Of a DNA stretch of 64,000 nucleotides, positions 39,133 to 48,395 are shown one piece after another (position 1 is the stretch's first letter; the number at the start of each line of letters is the position of its first letter). The notes beneath the pieces are model-generated. The model made no database searches. It had not been told where the DNA came from and saw only the letters and a program-made list of their open reading frames with translations. The translations under genes were made by a program, and so were the position numbers. Origin of the DNA: Archivesica marissinica (Eukaryota > Mollusca > Bivalvia > Venerida > Vesicomyidae); NCBI GenBank assembly GCA_014843695.1, contig CM026391.1, forward strand, positions 40,899,098 through 40,963,097. The letters are read 5' to 3'.

Positions 39133-39697
39133 GTGGAGCATTGTTTCCATGAACATTACTTAGAAAGCGAACAGTGTTGGAAATGTAACCCCAATTGCTT
39201 AATGAACGAAACTAATTTTCGAGGATATATTAGCAAAGACTATCGAGACTACCACATGGAGATGGAAAGTATTCTTCATTGGAAAGCTGTTCTCCGACTT
39301 GGCCTTATTGCGAACTTTGCATGGAGTTTCGTCCATTTACCACGTAATTTAATGTGTTATTCAAACACGTACTTTAAATCACGCGAAAAGATGAATATCA
39401 TCGCAGTTGTTGTATTATCAGCAACGAGTGTGATTGTTGATACGAGATATCCGACGAAATATCGAGTATGCTGTGGAACCAGCAATGTCGGAGATTGATG
39501 AAGATTTCTTATTTGACACTCAGAACATTCATTGTCATTTAACAATTATTAAATGGATCGGAATCGTTATCATTACTGTCATTTGCGCTGTTCCAGTCAT
39601 AGTGTTATCCACTCTAAAACAACTGACGTCAAGAATTGACACGGCCATCTCCGAAGCTAGAATATATTGGAATGAACTAAAGATTATAAAACACTAA
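39133..39697 (+). pseudogene. Putative membrane protein, frameshifted
   Basis: Two overlapping plus-strand frames appear to be one broken gene. The first (39133-39498) has a Cys-rich start (HCFHEH, QCWKCNPNC) and one hydrophobic stretch (IIAVVVLSATSVIV). The second (in frame to 39697) has a strong transmembrane segment (WIGIVIITVICAVPVIVLS) followed by a charged tail. The shift falls near 39440-39490. It lies on the strand opposite to the Polinton-like genes and next to them, so it could be a cargo gene of that element or unrelated. I do not recognise the family. Confidence 0.35.
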
Positions 39698-39761
39698 AAA
39701 TGGAGCAAATGTAACTCATGGACTCTATATCTTCATCCTTGAAGAATGGGATTAAGAATCT

Positions 39762-40112
39762 GTGCCAAGGATGTCAATTTGGATACTTATTGCAGGCGAA
39801 ACATCTTGCTTGACATTATCGAAAAGGGAACAATTTAACTTATATTTTGATAATGCGGCGGACGGGGAATATGTTCTTATACAATCGGAAAACGATAGCG
39901 AGTGTGAAAATGACATTTCTGCAGAATTGATCGATATGTATAAACATAAACTCGGTTGCAAAGACTGGCTGCTGACGAATATGAAATTGTTTTCCATGGA
40001 ATTAATGAGTTTTCTAGCATACTGTAATGATCATGATTCACCCTCGGACCAACTCCCATATTTTGTTGCTGTAGATACCACGCCTCCACCGGGATACATA
40101 TACTCCAGCTAA
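39762..40112 (+). CDS. Hypothetical acidic protein
   Basis: An uninterrupted 116-codon frame with an acidic middle (ENDSECENDISAELID) and a proline-rich end (TTPPPGYIYSS). No transmembrane segment and no known motif. It follows the putative membrane-protein pseudogene on the same strand and is convergent with the protease remnant. It may be a Polinton cargo gene or chance; its upstream context is not convincing as a start. Confidence 0.3.
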   Translation: MPRMSIWILIAGETSCLTLSKREQFNLYFDNAADGEYVLIQSENDSECENDISAELIDMYKHKLGCKDWLLTNMKLFSMELMSFLAYCNDHDSPSDQLPYFVAVDTTPPPGYIYSS

Positions 40113-40305
40113 AATAGTTTGCATACACCTATTCTTTCTGAAACAGTGTACAGGGTAACTTTTCTCATTCGGTCGATGTAAGGTGGTGTAAAGGCCACCG
40201 CCCTCGAACCAACCACTAGTCTGTGATAAGGATAACATTAAAGCAACGCAAACGCTGTACATGTTGTTTATTAATGGTCTACACAATTGGTTATATACAC
40301 AACTA

Positions 40306-40735
40306 TTATCTACACACATGGACTTCATTCAGAGCAAGATTTACAGAACTAAATGATTTTACAATATCATCCAGGGAATGTCCTAGCAATCGCTGACGAA
40401 CAATATAATCTGCACACATTGGAATGATCACGTTGAATTTGTTGCGTATTATATGTCTTTCGATGAGAATGATGCATAATCCATCGTTTAAAATTGTCGC
40501 CGTAATATTTAACGTTATGTCGATTAATTTGAAAGAACTCAAAGCTTCCCTGTTTGTCTAAATTAAACGCCAACCAGTGTTTGTCGGGTTTAACGTATAT
40601 GTCACTATTAGCGATACATTCACACGGATACTTTCTTATAGTCTGTGGCAATTGATCCACAGCAAATACACCCACTACGTTTGGACGTATCACCGAATCG
40701 CATTCGACTGAGCATTGTAGCTGCGATGTGTTCAT
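40306..40735 (-). pseudogene. Adenain-like cysteine protease remnant (Polinton type)
   Basis: On the minus strand from 40735 the product begins MNTSQLQCSVECDSVIRP, then VVGVFAVDQLP, KHWLAFNLD and FEFFQINR, then QQIQRDHSNVCRLYC. This is the order found in the adenovirus-type maturation protease carried by Polintons and adintoviruses: a DQLP-type start, the catalytic His in an HW(L/I)AF motif, an aromatic-rich strand, and Gln and Cys near a VC..YC motif. The usual acidic residue of the FFDS(Y/F)G motif is not seen, and the reading frame drifts at the 3' end. It is the most downstream gene of the minus-strand block and would have processed capsid precursors. Confidence 0.68.
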
Positions 40736-40999
40736 TAGTGTACGATGATGTCTCTTTCTTTGTTAATCTCGAAGAATCCCGAACCCTCGCTATACACGAT
40801 GCAACTCATCGGCTCTGAAATGATACAATGGAACTAATATTCAAACAACGATCTTAAACAGTGAACATTTTATTTTGGATACATTTACATAAATGTATAT
40901 GTTTTTCAAATTCCAAAGTATCTACTTAATACGAAATATTAATAATTGATATGCAATAGATATATTGAATTTACATGTTAATATGTTAACTTACCCGAT

Positions 41000-41810
41000 A
41001 AATTCTATTGAACTGTACGTTCAATCTCACATTCCCGTGACTGGTGAAGTCGGGTCCCAACTGAAAGGCTAAGAGAACGGCACTCCAACCTAGTGAACGG
41101 GTAAAGAGCGTTCTGTTTCTCTAAGATTTTGGAGTGACCGAAGATCATCGCTGGGTTCATCCTGACCTTTCTGGCTAGGATATAGATGTCCCGATATCGA
41201 TTTTAAAGTATGTGGTCGCATAAATCGCTTGTAAAGTATACGGGACTTCTATACATCATATCCTTCACGTCGACTTTATTCACCAGGTACCTCTCCACAG
41301 CAAACAGGTCTTGAAATATGGACCTTGTAAATCCCAAGTCTTAGAAGTCGCTATGAGCCCCGCTCTGATGAATAGTCCGTTATTGGTAGCGCTAGGATCG
41401 GTCACTCCCGGGTTGTCGGCGTTATCCATGCTCTATCCTTGGTTCTGCATCTAGTTGGACAAAGCGCCGTGGCCATAGTTTAGCAGAGTTTGAATATAAG
41501 CCCTGTAAGGATTGTAGTTGCAGGTAATACTGGCCTTATTCTGCAACAACACATCAACGCTCGAAAACATAGCTTGTATAGTCGGTCCTACTTTCTCCGT
41601 CGTCAATGCTGTAAAAGACTTGCGTTCTTTTAATCTGATGTAGATCTGCGAATTCTTCTTGTCCAGGTATCCATTGAAATTTGACCGCTGATACGGAATT
41701 CGAACGGACCATCTGGGGATACTTGCGACAGCGGTCGTATTTTCCTCGTAGTGGATTTCTGTTACGTTAGTCTTAATAGCGGGTAAATCGAATAAACCCA
41801 ATTCCGACAC
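41000..41810 (-). pseudogene. Major-capsid-like protein remnant (F54H12.2-type)
   Basis: The 5' part (41810-41451) begins MSELGLFDLPAIKTNVTE and ends with NPYRAYIQTLLNYGHGALSN. The YRAYI.TLLNYG motif after a V..LLQNK region is the signature I associate with the transposon-derived F54H12.2 family, which is encoded by Polinton-like elements and interpreted as a double-jelly-roll-type major capsid protein. After a stop, scattered matching segments continue in shifting frames to about 41000, including a [13 protein letters not shown] segment typical of the C-terminal half. Several stops and shifts make it non-functional. It sits directly after the basic-protein gene in the same orientation. Confidence 0.7.
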
Positions 41811-41848
41811 CAGTCCTTCCCTAAATTATTCTTCGTTATACACATACA

Positions 41849-42208
41849 TTATTCCTTATGAAATACGTCTCTAGGCTTTGTTCTGATATGTTTCTGCTGA
41901 CGTTGCCGTTTAGATTCTGTCGTCGATTTCCCTCTTGCCTTCCTTTTATTACCCTTTCTACAGCCTATCTGAATAGGATTCGACGCATTCGATGAATTTA
42001 TATTTTCTCTCTCCAATTTCGACTTCGCCTGCGCCGTGGTTTGTTCAGCCGGTAAAACAGCTTTAATAGTATATATTTTCTCGTTGAACCTCTTAGCTAT
42101 CACGCAAGGACGTCTTCCTCCACCTCTTTGCTTTAAGGATGTCTTTCCTGTACTCACACATTCGAAAATATCGACCCAATACTGCGGATTTGTCACGTAC
42201 AATTTCAT
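41849..42208 (-). CDS. Small basic Polinton-type protein
   Basis: A 119-codon frame starts MKLYVTNPQYWVDIFECV and ends with a strongly basic tail (GNKRKARGKSTTESKRQRQQ, then DVFHKE). An N-terminal ..TNP..W...FE motif plus a Lys/Arg-rich end fits the small basic, possibly core or minor-capsid, proteins encoded just before the capsid gene in F54H12-type Polinton elements; I recognise the layout rather than a biochemical function. Its ATG overlaps the stop of the upstream penton-like gene by 4 bp (ATGA at 42205-42208). This frame is intact, though its neighbours are not. Confidence 0.55.
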   Translation of the reverse strand: MKLYVTNPQYWVDIFECVSTGKTSLKQRGGGRRPCVIAKRFNEKIYTIKAVLPAEQTTAQAKSKLERENINSSNASNPIQIGCRKGNKRKARGKSTTESKRQRQQKHIRTKPRDVFHKE

Positions 42209-42609
42209 CCTGTTTTATATTTGTGCAAGAACGGATACTGCTTCAAATGAAGTGTTAGTCGCACTGGTTTCACAAATTCGGACACGTACTCGTCATCTTC
42301 TCCTTGTATATAGATGTTGAATTCTCTAAATTCTGCCTTGTTGATTGCTAAGAAAAATGGATTATCGAACACATAATCCCAACAACGAAAGTTCCTCGCC
42401 GTGTACGATATTCTCTTTGCACAGTAGATGTAAAGCCCGTCGTCAGCTTTCTTAGTCGGCTTTGACTTTTCAGTCGCGTGAAATTACACTAATTCCACAT
42501 TCCACGTTCCCGGTAGCAACAACGGAAATGTTACTTGTACGCTAAACTTAAACGTTTTATTGTCAACAAAATCACTTTCGTTACTTTTAACGTATATGTA
42601 ACTATCCAT
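42205..42609 (-). pseudogene. Penton-like minor capsid protein with premature stop
   Basis: From 42609 the product begins MDSYIYVKSNES, then FKFSVQVTFPLLLPGTWNVE. Polinton penton-type proteins show this pattern: a short N-terminal strand, then an L.G.W.V.L motif of a jelly roll. A TAA at 42484-42486 interrupts the frame, after which the same frame continues to TGA at 42205 with DDGLYIYCAKRISY, FDNPFFLAINKAEF, FNIYIQG and LTLHLKQYPFL. One in-frame stop in an otherwise well-kept frame suggests recent inactivation or a sequencing error. It overlaps the next gene by ATGA and follows a small unknown gene. Confidence 0.6.
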
Positions 42610-42637
42610 TACCCTTTAAGCGCTTTAGCGATCGGTT

Positions 42638-42853
42638 TTAATAACAGAGGTACGATATTTTGGTATTTCTTGAATATCCTCTGGCATTGTTGATGCGCTG
42701 GCTGCTGACTCTGTTATCTTTGGATAGTAACGGACAAGTACCTCTTAACAAGTTAAATATCGCTTCCTCGATAGCTCTAGATTGCCGTTCCGTCGACAAC
42801 ATAGCGGTTCTCTGGGCATCAGAAGCTTCTATCAATAGCTCGAATAACGACAA
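42638..42853 (-). CDS. Small Polinton-type protein of unknown role
   Basis: A 71-codon frame with MSLFELLIEASDAQRTAML near its start and AIEEAIFNLLRGTCPLL in the middle. Short helical proteins with ..(L/A)(L/I)..A...QR.A(L/M)L…N(L/V)L.G..PL occur in Polinton-like elements beside the capsid genes. I know them only as conserved small ORFs of the element. The tail is poorly conserved, so decay is possible. It sits between the integrase and penton-like remnants in the same orientation. Confidence 0.45.
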   Translation of the reverse strand: MSLFELLIEASDAQRTAMLSTERQSRAIEEAIFNLLRGTCPLLSKDNRVSSQRINNARGYSRNTKISYLCY

Positions 42854-42899
42854 TTAGGTCTTAACCATGTTGGGTTAACAATGACGAATCGGTGGTATG

Positions 42900-43605
42900 T
42901 ACGCGCCTATTTAAATACTCGTCTACCGTAATCCAAGAATTGTACTTAGCACCCCAGCCTTTCTACCTCACTAAATGTTGCTTTTGACCGCCTAGTTTTC
43001 GGGAACATAATACTTTATCCACTAAATATTTGTCTTGTTCGTAAGCCTTATTCAATTGATTTTCGTAGAAGATACCAATCACAATTTCTCCGGTGTAATC
43101 TTTTAACTGATACTGCGGAATATTCTCTTTCATAACTCGTTTATCGATGAAGTCCAGTTCGCGCGATAAATGTTCGCCGTATTCCCGCTGAAACTGTCGA
43201 CACATGAAATAAATCCGAATAAGGTCACCCACTTTATACTTGAAACGCTTGCTGCTCTTGTGAGACGTGAGTGAACTTTTAATTACAGGATTTGGTACGT
43301 CATATTGAAGTTTCCACATGTTCCCAGAATCTTCGGGTTTCAGCTCTATTAATGGAACGATCTGGTTGTAGCTAGTCGTGATGCCGGAAATAATATCTAC
43401 TCAACGATGCTTTTGTTGATGCGTCATAACGTACGATTCGTGATTTAATCGTTTGTATAGTTATTTCTGCGTACGACGATTTTACAATGTTCTTGGGCAC
43501 GAAATAGTCCAAGCCTTCTTTCATCAGGAAAGGCTTAACATCCTTGTTTGCGAAGTCCGTCCCTTTTATCACTTTGGATACGCGTGGATTGTCTGCCTCC
43601 TTGAA
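42900..43605 (-). pseudogene. Polinton-type integrase remnant with chromodomain
   Basis: The minus-strand 5' part (43572-43372) has IKGTDFANKDVKPFL and later KSSYAEITIQTIKSRIVRY. These match the last part of an rve (retroviral-type) catalytic core, including the D of TDF.N and the catalytic E in SYAE. After a deletion and frameshift near 43395, the C-terminal part (43319-42963) has FKYKVGDLIRIYF, QFQREYGE and YQLKDYTGEIVIGIFYE, the SH3-like domain seen in Polinton and F54H12.3-type integrases. YLVDKVLCSRKLG then begins a chromodomain. A TAG at 42963-42965 stands where the invariant chromodomain Trp would be, and the frame continues through KGW and NSWI. The first catalytic Asp region is missing. 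Confidence 0.75.
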
Positions 43606-44364
43606 ATATCAATTGTAAAGTACTGACCATTTCGTTACCCGTTCTCCCGTGTAAAGCTACTGTTCACACACATTTCGACATGATGAGGATAGCGTATCCG
43701 TCATTTCTTTCTTATAAAACTCCATGTTGGCTGTGTCTATGTCCCATTCTAATCTACGAAAGGGGCAATGACTCTTCCTCGCCTAAAGAGCAAATGTGTC
43801 TTCTTTTTTGACAACTCTGTATAGTTGTTCTAGCCCTGTGTAAGAAGCGTCGTGTTTATGATTGTAATAAATACTCGCGAGATAATATTTTTATTTCATA
43901 AGCTTTTTAACCACTTGGTTTGTTACCACTAGCGCTATTAACTTTCCTTTTCACGGGGATGCCTGGTGGTGATGGAATGATCCCGCCTCCCCCGACGCGG
44001 TTAAGAGGCGGCTGCCTGGTACGCTAATGTCTGAACGCACCGTTTCAAATGCCTCTAAACCGACCGGGTGAAAATCACGATTATCCTTTATTTGCAATTT
44101 GACAGGATCGACTTTGGTATCAAACGATCGTTGATAATCGCCTCTTCATTATCTATAATATAACTTAAGTTTGTAACGATTTTGGAAATGCCGCAACTAG
44201 TCTTTCGATCGGTGAAATGTTCGGCAGAATACACTTGTTCACTTTTATATTCCTGTGTCTCTTCTAGAAGAATTGGAGTAGGATCTGGTGACTGTAAATC
44301 GTCTCTTGTAGTTTACATGATAGACGACGTTGATATATATAATTCGCAAGCAACACCATTTTAT
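43606..44364. other. Decayed part of the Polinton-like block, genes not identified
   Basis: Short frames on both strands. On the minus strand near 43780-43670 a frame reads CPFRRLEWDIDTANMEFYKK and then stops. I cannot assign it. The region separates ATPase and integrase remnants and probably held integrase N-terminal and other element sequence now lost. Confidence 0.4.
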
Positions 44365-44815
44365 TCATGCTTGTTGATAGATCACCGTGTCTTCTTCTGG
44401 AAACACGCATGCTCGCACGTGATAGTGTTCTACCGCACGAGGCGAAAATTCCAATACCAAATAGCCGTATAGTCGTGATGTAGCGTCTTCCAACATTGTC
44501 CATATCGATGTATGACATCACACATTCCACCAAATCATCGTCTAATACAACCAGATTGCACTGCCTGTCGCTTTATACTAGGTTGATAAGATCATATTCG
44601 CTTGGTAATCCTTTATGGAAAGTAACGAACGGTAAATCCATATCAATATTGTCGAATAACTCTTGATATATACCGTAGCAGTACAATACCTTATGCATCG
44701 GTTTCGCAAACATATCGTCTTTGCATCGCAATAGTCTAAATACCCAATACCTAAATGCACGTGGCTCCGCTTAGGGACATTCCGGAAAGGGATACATGTC
44801 GCAAATGAAGGGGAC
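44365..44815 (-). pseudogene. FtsK/HerA-type packaging ATPase remnant
   Basis: Minus strand: a segment before the Walker B reads CKDDMFAKPMHKVLYCYG, then PFVTFHKGLPSEYDLINLV, then a TAA at 44573-44575. The Walker B motif LVVLDDDL follows in the same frame (44531-44554). The YCYG, F..GLP and (L/I)VVLDD motifs in this order are typical of the genome-packaging ATPase of Polintons and related viruses. The Walker A (P-loop) region around 44800 is disrupted. The segment after Walker B, with the usual TKGSHH-type motif, is missing: a few residues later a different frame gives ATSRLYGYLVLEFSP and ACVFPEEDT, resembling the C-terminal end, closing at 44365. So it has one stop, one internal deletion and a frameshift. 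Confidence 0.68.
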
Positions 44816-45758
44816 TGCTCAGTGTCACGACTGTTCTTATTCGAAGTTATTCGCTAGCATGTTAATGAGGTCTGGGCATAGCGTAATGTCTAACTGAGAT
44901 GTGTTAATACTGTCGTCCGATACTTTCCTTTTACAGTAAACATACGAAAACTTCCTTCGCAGGCATTCGCTTGTCGTGCTTACTACAGCAGATCCTGGGA
45001 AACCAGTGATTCTGAGCATTCGTTTCGACGGAAGCGTCTGTGGCTAAATATGGGTTCATATAAAGAACTTTCAACTTCTCCGTCGCGCTGCACATGTAAG
45101 AGTTGTTGTGCTTTACAACGAAATTACTCTTAGATGTCTCATCATGAGTGTTCCATGTGATGCCCCCAGTAGATATCCTTTCCGCCGCTTCGCATCTTTT
45201 CGGGAAATGTAGCAAGTTAGGTTTATTTAAACTTGTCAGACATTTTACCTTTCTGAAAAAGAAGCACATTTTCAGCGGGTGTTCAGCCTTTTAGCCGCCC
45301 AGTGTTCTCATGGTGCCTCTTGGTGTAAGTTAATCAAGAGATTTAATCCTTCGTCTTATTAATTTGTATAAGTAATTGTTTAATATGCAGCGAAAGTACT
45401 AGCTATATTGAGTTCCGTATACATTTAATGATTCTTACTCAAGAAGGTTCGAACCACTTTGTGTCAATCGATTTCTTTATACGTAAAGAAAAAAGGTTGT
45501 ATAATATTTGGTTGATAAGTAGAGTACTTCTAGTTAACATTTGTATTTCATTTTTGATAGGAATGACGGTAAGAATAAACTTGAACATGTAAGTTGTGGA
45601 TTGTATTTTTATGTCTGTTTTTTGTATCTTGCAGTTTTTTTACCATCAGTCGATACAATAAATGCAAACCAAGCGCATCTGGTGTTTTGATTGTATCCGG
45701 TAAAACTTAGCTGGTCCAACGAGGAAGCAGTCTCGGGGGTTCGGTAACATTCCATAGG
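44816..45758. other. Decayed stretch between polymerase and ATPase remnants
   Basis: A minus-strand frame at 45269-44931 (112 codons, with EAAERISTGGITWNTHDETS) is open but unrecognised. It could be a worn Polinton gene. 45300-45700 is AT-rich with no supported feature. The C-terminal two thirds of the polymerase, including palm motifs, should lie here in an intact element but are absent. Confidence 0.4.
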
Positions 45759-46385
45759 TCAGAAAAAACATTTTCGAACCAAATGCAGGTCGTATTTAGC
45801 CGAATTGAAACCGATGCCGGGCACCAGAGCCATATATCCTTCGAGTACGGCGTACACTCTCTGTAACGGATGACTAATTCCAGCACTGGATCCCTCTCCC
45901 TTGTCCCCTTCCGAATTGTCATCGTGTTCTTCCGCCTGGCATTCGTCAGTTGGTGTGTCTTCGCCATCGTCGATTATTTTTTTATTCGATCGTATCCAGA
46001 ACCCACCTCATTTGTCCACCGCTAATTCGTATACTCATTCCGCTATGCGTTTCATATTCGCCACCATACTCAATACCAGTGTGTATTGGTCGCCGTCGAT
46101 GATGCCGTATGGGTCTGTATATCCCTCGACGTTACTACAAACGGAAACACTTAGGGTATGTGTTGTTGCGTCCACTGTAGCGTCGTTCACCTTCCGCAGC
46201 AGAGCTTCCAAATCGTAGTAAATGTACCACGACAATAAACGCTGTGTTGTCGGGACGCTAATACCGTACTGATATATTTCATCGAAAAGAGAAGCCCTTG
46301 TTTGATGAAAACCACCCGGATACAAATACTTCGTTTGGTTTGTACATACTGGCTCATGACGATGCAGATTGAATACATCGGACAT
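45759..46385 (-). pseudogene. Protein-primed DNA polymerase B remnant (exonuclease region)
   Basis: The minus-strand frame from 46385 starts near a zinc-ligand-like HRHEPVCTNQTKYLYPGGFH, followed by SLFDEIYQYGISVP and the exonuclease I motif YYDLEALL, in which Asp and Glu are kept. LSVSVCSNVEGYTDP follows. Two TGA stops interrupt the frame soon after KRIAE, but the same frame continues through an acidic linker to the exonuclease II motif GIGFNSAKYDLHLV (45786-45818) and stops at 45759. The PGGFH, D.EA and GFNS..YD order is characteristic of Polinton/Maverick pPolB. Exo III and all polymerase motifs are missing. It is the most upstream gene of the minus-strand block. Confidence 0.72.
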
Positions 46386-46399
46386 CGATAATTTGATGA

Positions 46400-47240
46400 A
46401 ATAACCGAAACTAATAACATTTTAGGCATGGTCAATAAGTTGTCGGAATGATCATTTATCGACTCAGACATCGATAATTCGTTAGAGGTCAATTTGCATA
46501 TTAACACAACCGTTATTCGAAAGCTAAGGTAAATTTCCCTTCATCTGAAACCACTGATGTATACATCCCTTGCGAATAGTATCCAATATTTGTCATTAAA
46601 AACTGTTAAAAACCTGATAAACATGGTATGTTTAGCACGAGCGTATATATCCGATTCATATATTACGAAATAATGAATCCGGCTATTCTAATAGCCCATG
46701 AATACTTGAAGTAGAATCACATTTATATCCAGCACGAGTATCTATATAATTTTGTGTGTACATATAAAATTGCACCATATATATACACTTTCCCAGTATC
46801 TTTATAATTTTACCATTGCGTACGTGACAATATATTCTTATTACAGTTATTAATGCATTTTAATTAGTAACACACGTGCGTGTCATCGCATTCACGGCGC
46901 CACGCTGACTCCATGTCTGATGACGGGAAATAAGCTATTAAAGCTGTCAACCCTATCTGATAAAAGAATGATTAATGAGCTTGTTTATGTATAACAGCCC
47001 GCACCAACATTATTGCCTTTGACACCAAATGGTACACTCGATCTCTTATAGCCTCTGATGACAGGAAATAAGTCGTTTAAAGCTGTCAAGCTTATCAAAT
47101 AAAAGAATGATTGATGATCAACTTGTGGTTTGAAGATCTTTGTATGTCAAGTACATGACCTAAAGGTCACCGCGACCTTCCTTGAAGTCACCCAGTTCTA
47201 GGACAATAACGCCACGAGAGCAACAGGGAACAGGGCACAT
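46400..47240. other. Intergenic with a diverged direct repeat
   Basis: No gene recognised. About 70 bp at 46912-46985 (TCTGATGACGGGAAATAAGC … AAAAGAATGATTAATGA) recurs at 47054-47120 (CTCTGATGACAGGAAATAAG … AAAAGAATGATTGATGA), a tandem-like duplication with ~140-bp spacing. Frames near 46187-46507 show no domain. Confidence 0.5.
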
Positions 47241-47254
47241 GTACATCTGACACT

Positions 47255-48055
47255 AACTCCATACTACTTATACTTATTCCAGACTTTGTAGCTGAGCGTA
47301 CACCATACAATCTTAGAAATAGAGGTATGCAAGACTAACGGAAATGTATTCAAATTCCTTCTTTCTATCATCTGTTTCACTTTGGAATGACTTTGATATT
47401 AGGAAATCCCCGTCGCTAAATAGTTTTATGTAGACTAACGGCTATCTTCAAACCACTAGACGAACCCACTTACTTGTTCATAGATGACAAACCACTGGAC
47501 GAACCCACTTACTTGTTCATAGATGACAAACCACTGGACGAACCCACTTACTTGTTCATATATGACAAACAACTGGACGAACCCACTTACTTGTTCATAT
47601 ATGACAAACCACTGGACGAACCCACTTACTTATTCATAGATGACAAACCACTGGACGAACCCACTTACTTATTCATAGATGACAAACCACTAGACGAACC
47701 CACTTACTTGTTCATAGATGACAAACCACTGGACGAACCCACTTACTTGTTCATAGATGACAAACCACTAGACGAACCCACTTACTTGTTCATAGATGAC
47801 ATACTACATTCTGCTTTACATGTAATATTAAGGAATGTAAGCAGTAATCTAAATAATGACCTATACATAAACCATTTAAGGGATGACCCAAACTGCCGAT
47901 GTGGCTGCATCTATGAAGACGCTGAACATTTCCTCTTTAAATGTCCATATTTCCGAATACAAATTGTTGACATATTAGAACGCCCAGATATTTTCATTCC
48001 CCTAACTAGAAAGAATGCTACTATTCGGAGACGGCATATTATCATCATAGGATAA
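47255..48055 (+). pseudogene. LINE ORF2 C-terminal fragment with in-frame repeat expansion
   Basis: Upstream frames show RTPYNLRNRG and a PS/SLWND-type segment, as in the C-terminal tail of jockey/CR1-like LINE proteins. From 47474 an open frame carries eight or so near-perfect 13-residue repeats (LDEPTYLFIDDKP). It then returns to LINE-like sequence with SALHVILRNVSSNLNNDLY and the Cys-rich CRCGCIYEDAEHFLFKCPYF, the zinc-knuckle-like motif near the end of many LINE ORF2 proteins. The RT domain is absent. The 39-bp expansion keeps the frame, which is striking but does not make the fragment functional. Confidence 0.6.
47450..47800 (+). repeat. 39-bp minisatellite inside the LINE fragment
   Basis: Tandem copies of ACTGGACGAACCCACTTACT followed by TGTTCATAGATGACAAACC; period 39 bp, about eight to nine copies, differing by single bases (ATAGATG/ATATATG, CTGG/CTAG). 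Confidence 0.92.
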
Positions 48056-48395
48056 CGTATGGGTTGCTTATTCTGTCCAAACGTATATAAAACAAACGCA
48101 ACGTTTTCAGTCCGAATAAAACTACCGTGAACAAAAATTTACAGAATGGCTTGTTTACTCATATATATAACATTAATATTCCATTTCATGAGGACAACGG
48201 TGAATGAACCTGGCAGCAACTTCTACTTTTCTTACTCTATATCTTCATTCAGTTCTCTATGCTAATTAATTGGATGTTCTCGTGATTTATTTGCGTTCTA
48301 TTTGTTAGTTTATTTACCATAACATGGTTGCCAAGTATTCAATTATTATTCTTGGGGAGGGCAGTTTACTAAATTAAAATAAATGTTGTTAGATC

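Larger units (their letters stand above)
39100..46400 (-). mobile_element. Decayed Polinton/Maverick-like (adintovirus-like) element
   Basis: Remnants of pPolB, packaging ATPase, integrase, a small helical protein, penton-like protein, basic protein, capsid-like protein and adenain-like protease lie in one orientation with tight spacing. This combination occurs only in Polintons and their virus relatives. Every catalytic gene carries stops, shifts or deletions, so the copy is dead. Terminal inverted repeats and the 6-bp target duplication were not found, so the limits given are approximate. The plus-strand frames at 39133-40112 may be cargo. Confidence 0.75.

Noticed and set aside
42036..42320. 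Plus-strand frame opposite the penton-like and basic-protein genes
   Set aside because: It is the shadow of minus-strand genes whose motifs are recognisable; the plus frame has none.
45440..45470. tRNA-like T-loop word GGTTCGAACC
   Set aside because: The flanking bases do not form a T stem and no acceptor, D or anticodon arm can be laid out around it.
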